Assembly (NCBI GenBank): GCA_033239005.1
Contig: BSQZ01000036.1
Coordinates: 1,908,001 to 1,972,000 of the forward strand
Reading direction: 5' to 3'
Length of the DNA: 64,000 nucleotides
From: Lamellibrachia satsuma
Lineage: Eukaryota > Annelida > Polychaeta > Sabellida > Siboglinidae
The notes beneath the pieces are model-generated. The model was not told the origin of the DNA. It was given only the letters and a program-made list of their open reading frames with translations, and made no database searches. Positions 13,601 through 25,261 of the stretch are shown here, piece after piece. A program made the position numbers and the translations under genes. Within the stretch, counting starts at the first letter, position 1, and each line of letters starts with the position of its first letter.

Positions 13601-16600
13601 ATCATCAATGACCACCCTCCCTCGATCATCAATGACCACCCTCGATCATCAATGACCACCCTCCCTCATCAATGACCACCCTCCCTCATCAATGACCACT
13701 CCTAGTCGATTTGAATTTTGCCCTGATGAATGACCAAATATCCGATATTTATGGGCACTGATGAAATCCAATAGTCAGCAGTACTCTCTGCATTACAATC
13801 ATAAAATGTGTTTATCCAACACTGATACTTTTATGGCTGGGCCCTACCACACATGCAAAATATTAATCAAATTTTTTGCCAGCCTATGTGAAAATCATTT
13901 ATTTTGGTACAGGCTCCAAAAAGACGTTAAGAGTAAGAATTATTTATTTATTGTCTGTTTTATTTGCAGTATTAACAAGCAGCACGCAGTATTGACAGTC
14001 TCGGACAAGGGAGAAGTAGAACTGAAGCCTGGGGCTCCAGGGGCGAAGACAAAGCTGAATGGGATGCCCCTCACTGGGCCAACCATGCTCACGCATAAGG
14101 ATCGGATACTTTTTGGTGAGTTATCCACATATATATATAAGTAATCTCTAAATTAGTACTGACACATGGATGTTTTTGTGTGTTTTAAACTAGGTTAATA
14201 TCATGTGTGGTCAGTAATTGTGATTAAACTGCAGAAACAAGAGAAGAGGAAGGGTGTGGGGGTGTTTAATTAGGGAACTGCTTTAAGGGATGAGATCATG
14301 GGATAGAGGGGAAGTGAATGGGTTGGTGGGGGGAAATTTATTTGAAGGGAAAGAAGGTTGTATGGATATGTGGAGAGAGGTATGTGTGGGGAAGTGGAAA
14401 GGCTTGACGTGGAAATGGATTGACGTGGGAAAGGTTGAGGGGACAGTTGCGCAGGAAACATGGAAGAGGGTAACAGACTTGATTGGATTTACTATCCACA
14501 AGACCCTGCTAATGTTCTGCTATGTTTCTAACAGGGTCCAACCACATGTACATCTTCATTAACCCTACAACCAAGACAAAGGATGAATCCCTTCCGGCCG
14601 AGATCACCTGGGAATTTGCTCAGAAGGAAATCGCCCAGGCAAAGGGTTTCACAGTCGGCTCATCAGGCATGACAAAAGGTGGGGATCTGTGTATGCGTGC
14701 ATGCGTGCATGCATGTGTGTGTGTATACATTATGTGTATTTGTGGAGTGCAGCAGCACAACTGTTAGAACATCGCACTTGCAGTCAAGAGCACCAGGGTT
14801 CAAGTCCTCTAGCTGTCATTTCAAAGATTCAGCAATTCCGTTCACTTGACGTTGCTACAGTTTCCTCAGCTTTATAAGTGGGCTTTATAAGTAACTGGCA
14901 ATAGACAGTGATGAACATATGCGAATGAAATCTTTACGCAGTAATTGCAGCATGGCTGAATGCTCCCCAGAGAAGTCAAGTTGGTATTGGAAGGAACAGG
15001 TCTGCCAGTGGGTGAGGTGTAAGAGGCCCTGTTCTTGGAAGCAGTAGAGGATATGCCCTCTTGCATACATGTTTCCTTGTGCGTGGCTCTCACCAGAAGT
15101 TTGTTCTTGTTCTGCCAGACCAGCAGATCGCCCAGGAACAAGTGTTGGAGATTCTGCCCCTCATCACTGAGGTGAACGCCATCTCGGAGGAGCTCGACAA
15201 GCACCGCACATTTGAAACGGTGCTTATCTCAGCTGCGGCGCAGGAGGGGGGACTTGGCAGCACCACCGGAACCAAGTAGGTACCACCATCTCACCCACAG
15301 ACACTTGCTATCTATGTGAATCTGTTATCCCAAAAATATTACTGATTTAATAAGATTTTACCAGATTTAACATGATTTAACAGGATTTAACAAGATTTAA
15401 CATGATTTAACAAGATTTAATAGGAATTAAAAGATTTAACAGGATTTAACAAGATTTAATAGGATTGCCATCAAAGGTAAAAGATGACATGAGGACATGG
15501 ATGCCATTGGCCTATCGAGAGTCCAACCATTTTTCAACATCTACGTCTGGCCGGCCTTGTTTAATATGTGATTTTGCTTTTTAGATGTATCGCATACCTA
15601 GCATTAGTACAGTCAGCAGATGATATATTCCATTCATTTATCGTCTTCTGTGAGAATGAATAATTTCTTGCAATCAACTTTCACTGTCCTTTTACTAATG
15701 CCACTTCAAACCCTCTAGTTCTATTCTTTCAGTTTGAAGAAAATCAATAGTATATTTAGTTGCATTGTTTTATGATAAAATTTGTAATGATCATGGCCTT
15801 ACTGTTAGCAGGAGAGATTATAAGGTTGGGTTTTTAGTTTAGCAGATGCATTATGTGCTTTCACGTTTAAAAACTAAGTTTGGCATGTACAATTGTTTCA
15901 AAACTAAGTTTGGCATGTACAATTGTATCAAAACTAAGTTTGGCCTGTGCAATTGTTTAAAAGCTAAGTTTGGCATGTACAATTGTTTCAAAACTAAGTT
16001 TGGCATGTACAATTGTTTCAAAACTAAGTTTGGCATGTACAATTGTTTAAAAGTTAAGTTTGGCATGTACAATTGTTTCAAAACTAAGTTTGGAATGTAC
16101 AATTGTTTCAAAACTAAGTTTGGCATGTACAATTGTTTCAAAACTAAGTTTGGCATGTACAATTGTTTAAAAGCTAAGTTTGGCATGTACAATTGTTTCA
16201 AAACTAAGTTTGGCATGTACAATTGTTTCAAAACTAAGTTTGGCATGTACAATTGTTTAAAAGCTAAGTTTGGCATGTACAATTGTTTCAAAACTAAGTT
16301 TGGCATGTACAATTGTTTCAAAACTAAGTTTGGCATGTACAATTGTTTCAAAACTAAGTTTGGCATGTACAATTGTTTCAAAGCTAAGTTTGGCATGTAC
16401 AATTGTTTAAAAGCTAAGTTTGGCATGTACAATTGTTTCAAAACTAAGTTTGGCATGTACAATTGTTTCAAAACTAAGTTTGGCATGTACAATTGTTTCA
16501 AAACTAAGTTTTGCATGTACAATTATCTATATTTGGGATTACCAATACGTAGTTGCCTAGACGTGTACTTGATGTGCTCACTGGCTCCAGGGTGATGGTG

Positions 16601-19600
16601 AAGATGAAGGATCTGCTCACTAAAAACTCGTGGCTGTGGGAAAGGGCAAAGTTCATGAACCGCCGCTACATCATGCAGGTAGGTGGCACCATAAGCCTGT
16701 TTGACCAGGACAATCAATCCAGATTTGTTCATTGATCTTCACATTTTTATATAATAAGTCATATTTGCAGTAAGCACAGTTAACACAATGAATTTTGAAC
16801 CTTATGGAAACCTTTGTTGTGATCACTGTTTCCAGGACATGTACGAGAGATGGCTGGATGGGGAAGACATCAGCAAGATCCCAAGGGAAGAGGACCCGTT
16901 TTGGGAGCCAACCGAGGATGTGCTCATAGGGACAGCAAATGTCTTCCTACAATCACTGGCATACGCCCTTGACTTTGACGATAGAGTGGCAGTGGCTGAC
17001 TACAAAGGACTAGAGGAGGGGTACATTGTCATCAATGTTGCTCCAACGACACAGAAGGGAAAACTACTCGATGAAGATTTCTTTGTAGATGACCCCGCAG
17101 AGTTGCTCAATAAGCCGTACCACTTCAAGGTTTGTAGATAACCCCTCAGAGTTGCTCAATAAGCCATATCACTTCAAGGTTTGTAGACGACCCCTCAGAG
17201 TTGCTCAATAAGCTGTACTACTTCAAGGTTTGTAGATGACACATCACAGTTGTTCAATAAGCCATACCACTTCAAGGTTTGTAGACAACCCCTCAGAGTT
17301 GCTCAATAAGCCATACCACTTCAAGGTTTGTAGACGACCCCTCAGAGTTGCTTAATAAACCGTGCCACTTCAAGGTTTGTAGACGACCCCTCAGAGTTGT
17401 TCAATAATAAGCCGTACCATTTCAAGGTTTGTAGACGACCCCTCAGAGTTGACAAGAGACTCAGAGTTGCAATAATTTATTTGTTCAGTCATAACTGTGA
17501 CAGCATAGCAATCTCAATAAATGTGTGTGACTTTGCATCTATGACAGTTGATGTACTTAACCTTTACAGCGTTTACGTTTAACTGTGACAGTTGATATAG
17601 GTGTGTTTCACTTCTAAGGCACTTCTACTTAACTGCAACAGTTTATCTATGGGTTACTTCACTTTTATTTTTTGCCTAGCTGTGATGGTTGATCTTCTTA
17701 CTCTTTAGGGCACTTAACCACAGCAGTGCAGCTGCATTGATTTGTTAACATGTTTACTTAACTGTGCATTAACTTAGCATGCATATATCTGCACGCAGCA
17801 GCTGCAAGTACAACACTATTCCTTAGGAGGGAATATTAGGGATAGTTTTTCTATTACGATAGTATAACAATAGCTGTATAACTATTGCAATACTTCATAA
17901 CTATTGTGATAGTATCACAATAGTTGTATAACGATTGCAATATTTCATAACTATTGCGATAGTATTTTTATAGTATCACAAAATAGCAAATAGCCAGGAA
18001 CAGTCGCAAACCATAATTTATAGGTGGCGCTATCGCATATCCCTGGAGATAGTTGATTAAAAATACTGAATCCATGAATGACGTTGCTCTCAATGGTTGC
18101 TGATGTTAGGTCAATAAATAAATAAATTTATCTAATGTCGTTGAAAAACATGTTTAGTTCTATTATTACAGTGACAAAAATAGCCATGCTGAATTGTTTT
18201 GCCAACTGTCATCGCCATCACTAAATCAGTGTATTGTCGATGATAAATATCAATAGTTCAATTTACTAATGATAGTATTGCATCGTGACATCAACTGTTG
18301 CGATGAATCCATAGTTTAACATAATATTATTGTTACACCCGTACTGTTCCTGCTCCAGGTGTCAATCCGGAATGCGGAAGTGTTCAAGGCGCGGTTCTCG
18401 ATCGGTCTTCATATTAAATACCGCATCTACAAAGACAAGGAGCACACAGAGACTAAGATGATCAAAGGAACGTTGACGCCCGAATTCAACCACTCGAAGG
18501 TCTTTTCTTTCCCATGCATCGAACAGGAGCATCTCGACTTCTTTGAGTCAGGCTGCATCACGTTCCTCGTCTATGGAGTTCAAGAAGACAAGATGGCCGA
18601 CAGCAAGCTCTCAAAGATGACGACCAAGGTAAAGGTCGTGTGAAGGTTAAATAGTGCCACATGTAAAACTTTGCTCTACATGTACAAAAAACAGACAACA
18701 GAAAACGGGCGATTGCATACTTTTTAAAGTTGACTGATTTTTATAAGCAGATGACAACCAATTTTATGGTTGTGTGAAACAATGTTTTTAAGCCAGCAAG
18801 ATCACAACTGGCTGAGGTCATGACTGGAATCAATGGAAGAATCTAAGTCAGAACATCCTGAAAATGGCACAAGCAAAACTGTCCCTGCAAGCAAAACTGT
18901 CCCTCCCTGAGTTAAATTCAAATTCATTGATGTTAATGTAGTGTTGCGAAGAATTATGACCAAGCCTTTCATTCAGGGAAAACAAGAAGGAATCAAAAAT
19001 GGTCCGACATAGTAAGACATTATTAAACTACAATTAATTAGTATAGTTGCAGTGTAGAACCCTGACACTGTATACTGCTCCTGTTATGTTGGCTTGAATC
19101 TTTAGAATAAACTGTAACACATGCAAACATAGGAGATTATACAATTATAAAATGCACACAGCCAGGTGTTATCAGAGGTAAGTACATCGGATTATGACAC
19201 ATTATTTCCCTCACATGATATAGTAAAGTTCTTGAGTAATGACTTGATTTCTGGATCATGTAGGGTCGAACGAAGGCGGATAGATGACGATGGGTTGCCG
19301 AATGTTTGTTTACATCCGGGTTCGCGGAGAAGGCGGGAAATACGAATTTAAGATCTGCAGACAGTACCAGAATCACAATTTCTATAGAGTGTACAGCCAC
19401 AAATGTGGCTAATTTCCCTGAACAATACACTTGTTCACCATTTATTCCAAGGGTGCAAGAAACAACAAAGAGAAAGTACAATAAAAAAGTAGAATACTAT
19501 ACAACAGCACAACTCAGTCAGTATTGATGGATATTAACAATAATACATGTTTATAGTAAATCTTACTTATTTCACTTAGCATTTAAATGTTGTAACTGCA

Positions 19601-22600
19601 TGGGAACAATCTACTATTCCAGAGCTATACCACGGTGTCTAATGGTTATGTGTAGTATATTATATATTGAAATCAGAACATGCATTAGTGTTTGGTTGTG
19701 GTCTGCAGGAACATGCTTTAGTGTTTCATTGTGGTCTGCAGGAACATGCTTTAGTGTTTCATTGTGGTCTGCAGGAACATGCTTTAGTGTTTGGTTGTGG
19801 TCTGCAGGAACATGCTTTAGTGTTTGATTGTGGTCTGCAGAAACATGCTTTACTGTTTGGTTGTGGTCTGCAGGAACATGCTTTAGTGTTTGGTTGTGGT
19901 CTGCAGGAACATGCTTTAGTGTATGATTGTGGTCTGCAGGAACATGCTTTAGTGTTTGGTTGTGGTCTGCAGGAACATGCTTTAGTGTTTGGTTGTGGTC
20001 TGTAGGAACTTCGACAGATGGAAAAGCTGCAATCTCCATCAGCCGCTCTCGTTGAGAAGAGTAAGAAGTTCTCCTCCGAGAGTAGTGAACACGTCCGCTC
20101 AGAACTCATCCTGATGCAGAAGAAATACAAGCGACTGGAACAGAAGGAGAAACGAATGCAGGTACAGATGAGACAGCCAGCTTTGTTTTCTGTTTCATTA
20201 GTTGTGTGCCATTTATTATCACTTCTGTTGTATATTCACAGGTGTTGTTTAATGGAGTATTGATGCTATTATTGACTCACGGGAACTCTGTAACAAGTAC
20301 GACTCATGCCATTATTGGCTCAGAGAACAGTAACAACAGTGCGACTCATGTTATTAAGGACTCACGGGAACGCTGTAACAAGTTTGACTCATGCCATTAT
20401 TGGCTCAGAGAACAGTAACAACAGTGTGACTCATGTTATTACGGACTCACGGGAACTCTGTAACAAGTACAACTCATGCCATTATTGGCTCAGAGAACTG
20501 TAACAACAGTGCGACTCATGTTATTATGGACTCACGGGAACTCTGTAACAAGTACGACTCATGCCATTATTGGCTCAGAGAACTGTAACAACAGTGCGAC
20601 TCATGTTATTAAGGACTCACGGGAACTCTGTAACAAGTACGACTCATGCCATTATTGGCTCAGAGAACTGTAACAACAGTGCGACTCATGTTATTATGGA
20701 CTCACGGGAACTCTGTAACAAGTACGACTCATGCCATTATTGGTTCAGAGAACTGTAACAACAGTGCGACTCATGTTATTACGGACTCACGGGAACTCTG
20801 TAACAAGTGTGACTCATGTTATCATTGACTCAGGGGAGCTGTGTAACAAACATACAACTCATGATATTATTAACTCACAATCCATGTAAGGGAAGCATAA
20901 CCATTGTTGTTATAGCGATGGCATAGCAAATCGAGAGAACCCAGGTTCTAATTCTCTTGCAGCCATTTTAAAGCTTTGGTCCTCCCCACACTGTCACAGT
21001 TTGTTCAACTGTATAAACGAGTACCTGGCTATAGACAGTGGTGGATATGTGAATGAATAATCTCCGTGCAGTAATTACAGCGTGCCTGAGTGCTTCCCAG
21101 AGAAGTCAAGATGGTGTTGGAATGAACAGATTTTCCAGGGGGTGAAGTGAAAAGCATGTTGAACAGTACCAAGGACTAGATGCAGCACTATATAAGAATG
21201 TACCTTTTTACTGCCCACAGGACCTGTGTAAAGATTGGGACAACAAGCCGCCAGAGGAGAAACAGTTTGATCCATTCTTCCGCGTCGTCTCCGCTGTAGC
21301 AAACAGTTCAGGGACAAAGTTCAAGACTCGTGTTATGATGGTCAACAGGGTAAGTGAAACGTTGCAAAATGTAACAACTCGTGGCTTACCGAATACTAAT
21401 TACACCTTGTTGAATTAATTATGCAACTCTCCGTGGAAGCTTTGAATATTATTCTTATGGGCTACCTTAGAATCTAAAGTATATCATCCCCAAGTTGTGC
21501 GATGGGAAGGCCAGGGGTAACTAGATGTCCACTGATGCTAAAGGTACAAAATCTGATCGTTTCTAATTGTAAAATCATATTATATAGTATAAACCTTATC
21601 AGTGCTAGCAGTTTGACCACTCAGATGTGTTTTACTGCAACACAGTTTTTTAATATAATTTGGCTATTATCTGTTTATGACTATCAGCCCCGCTATTCAG
21701 TGCCCTCACAAACAGCTGTCAACAATTTCCAATACCTGTGGACAAAGTTTACCGGTGTCAGGCGTTCACAGGAAGATGTGATGAGCATATCATTGACACC
21801 TGTAGAAATACATTCCCTCTACATGAAATGTAAACATGATATTCACCCCACCCCCACCCCCCAAAACAGTCGAATTAAATAACTACGTCGTGATTTTACA
21901 ATAGAAATGATCAGACAGCAGTGGAAATAAATGATCTGCTTCCCAACACGAGGTGATGAATTCACCATTAGTGCTTGTATGTGCCATTTGAAACACCTCT
22001 CAACAAAGACAACATGATTTTTTATTGTTCGATTCACATGAGAAACCCTACTTGTTTACATGGTATTGGCAAATTCATTGTCTATGTATATTTTTATACG
22101 TTTTGATACAATTGTATTTTGAATCACATATAACTGTATTTAAAGCCAACTTTAATTGCAATATTTGTGGTAGATGACGACATTTGTAACAGTAACGCCA
22201 TCTTTTGTTCAAATTTCTTTGGTTGACATACCCATGTTTTTAGTACAAGGTACACGTGAATCAAACAATAAAAATTCCAAACATGGTCACGCATAGCTGG
22301 GTTGTCACCAACACTAGTGAGTTGGCAGCTGTCTTTACTCACACAGACTGGATACGTTCTGATCAATTCTCCAACTACTGTTTTACTGATTGAATGTGTA
22401 TATAGACTAGCTGAGGGTTGGATATTTACATGGCATGGTATTACTGTGAGCTTGGGCATTAATAATAGTTTTAAGCTTTTAAATTAATAACAGATATCTG
22501 GCAACAAAACTATGTTCTGTTGGCATTTCAAAGATAAATTAAACACTTCCAAAAACATAAGCATTTCTCTGAACAATCTCTGTAGGTTTTAGATGCCAAT

Positions 22601-25221
22601 AACTTTAATGCTGCTATGACTAGTTCAAAATAATGGCATGTTTTGCCATTTAGACAGCAATATTGTTCAGTAGAATGCATACATATAAAATGCTACCAGG
22701 ATAATAACATAGAAACCTATGTAATGATACCACAATGTTAATAATGCTTGGTAAGAGTGTTTCATAAAATTATGTCACTTGACGCTGGCATTTTTTCAAG
22801 CTGCAATAATGGTATGATATATAAAGCGTTTAATACATTTATCATTCACAGATGGACAGTCCTGTAAGTAATTAAGTAGACAATGCAATGTGTGACAGTT
22901 TAGTTTCTACCTGTAGAAAGGGGTATGCCTTCCTCCTGCACTAATGTGTGGACATTGCATGCTCAGGAGTAGCTAGGACAGCTCTTGAAAATAACCAAAC
23001 AAATTTGTTCTAAACCAGTGTGTTTTTCCTCTCATGAACATATGTAATTTACGAATCTGATTAAAATACCCATAGGACAAGCATGGTTTTAAGATAGTGT
23101 AGGTACTAGGTAGCACCAACTCTCTCTTCTAAACCAGTGTGTTTTTCTTCTTCTTCTGGTTTCGAGTTTTCCCTTTTGAACTTGGACAAGGCTCATAAAA
23201 TTAGTGTGCATGTGCGTGCACGCATGCACTTGCTAGTATGCTGTAAGAGAAAAGTGCTAAATTTAAGGATAATAAAAGTTGATGATAACGAAAGGTGCAA
23301 TATGAATTAATGAACATTACAAGCTGGAGATCCTCTGTCCAAACTTGGTCCAAGTACATTTTCACAAGTACGAGTACATTAGTGATGGATGAGTACGAGT
23401 ACATTACTAAAAGCTGAGTATAAATACATTTACATGAGTATGAGTACAAGTATATATTGTATGAGTAGTAATAGCATATTTTTAAAATAAAACTTGTTAT
23501 TAATTTATATAATTCAGGAACAATTGATCACGCAAAGGCAGTTGATCAGACGTGTGGCATGATATATATATGTAGGGGCAGTCTGATTAACCCACCCTTG
23601 AGTCACTAACATTCTCTGCACACGTACGCTCACTTAGACCAATCATTACCTCGGGTTACCATCTCTGAAAAACCTAGCTAATAAACCTCAAATATTTCTG
23701 TAATGATCTCAGAAGAGTGGGTAATTGCTAAATCTGCTCAGTGTTAAGCAAGTTATAAAATAAAGCAATTAGCAAGAAGTGTGAGGCACCAAACCACTTC
23801 TCTTATATCTGCTCTCTCAGACCGGAGATGTAGTTTTGCTAGCACCTGACTGTTAATTGCACTTATTAATTGACCACCTTCTGATTTGTAGACTAAAAAC
23901 ATTTTTACCAAGAACATGTTGTGCAACTGGATTCACATATCACACAATAATGATATAAAACTGTACATCAGGTGCATAATCTAACAATAATTCATGTATT
24001 ACAATAACAAATATACCCATCAAACAAGTACTTTGACAGACCTCATTTATTGGTCTCTCTCCAGAATTAGCTATGTAACCAATGTAGTGAGTCTACAACT
24101 ATTTATAACTTATTATCATAACTGTTTGCTTAAGGCTAACTATGGGTTTCTGACTGGGAAAGGATGCTGCCTTTAGTGAAGCCTTTAGTTAATTTTTTTT
24201 ATATCAATCAGAAATAATGTATTTGAACATTTCAGATACTTTATGGGAGTATTCAAATAAGAAATATTTTTATTCTGTTAACTACAAACATTACTTCTGT
24301 ATTTAAAATAAAATCATAAATAATTATCACAGCATCATATTTTTAAAAAGTACTCAGACATACTCATAAAATCTGAGTACTTTGAGCATGAGTACGAGTG
24401 CATGACCCATAATTTCCATGAGTACGAGTACAAGTACTTCAAAAATGTACTCAAGTACATTGGCCCCAGGGCTGGCTGTAGCTGCGTCAGCCGACAGGTT
24501 GTTCGAGTTGGACATGGTGCGGGGTAGGAGGTCTCTCATGAACATGTCATTTACAAATCTAATTAAAATATGCCTAGGGCCAGCATGGTTTTAAGACAGC
24601 GTAGGTAGCACCAACCCTTGTATTTTTCCACTTCCAGCTTCCGGGATTAATCCTATAGAGTGGATTAACACAGGAAGACCTGTCTAAAGGCCTTAGATGT
24701 TTCTGACTTACTCATGAGTAGCTGCATGCTAGGATAGGACATGTTTGTAAACAACAGTAATCAACCTTTTAGTAGTGGTAGAGAAAGCTAGAAAGGAGCT
24801 GATTATTAAGCCCAAACTAGAACATTTCCTGTGTCTGGTTCATACGTGTGCAACATGCAGATAACGTCCAGGATTCAGTGCTGTTTTCAGTCACAGGATG
24901 ATTTAATCCATGTTATTTTAAGTTTAATGTTATTTAAGGGGGTGGTGGATTACCCTGAAATAAAAATAATGATACTTTAAATTTTAAAAGTTGTTCGCAA
25001 TCCATTAGATCCAAAAAGCCCCCCCCAATTTTTTTTTATCTCACATAGTAACATCTACGTCACCAGCAAAATGCTGTACTCTCTTCATATATTTCATATT
25101 ATATAAATCATATTATGTCATATATGCAAAAAACAATAGTAAATTAATTAATATATATATATATATATATGTATATATAATAAAATAAATATTCTTCACG
25201 TTATATTTTATATATGTACAC

Positions 25222-25261
<40 letters not shown>

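Noticed and set aside
19614..20130. Minus-strand 141- and 123-codon frames ([11 protein letters not shown] and [11 protein letters not shown] repeats)
   Set aside because: Frames stay open because the 33-bp unit is a multiple of three; the true coding content is the plus-strand exon at 20006.
21502..21882. 126-codon frame as an extra kinesin exon
   Set aside because: No domain match, intron-like composition and no suitable splice sites in phase with exons S and T.
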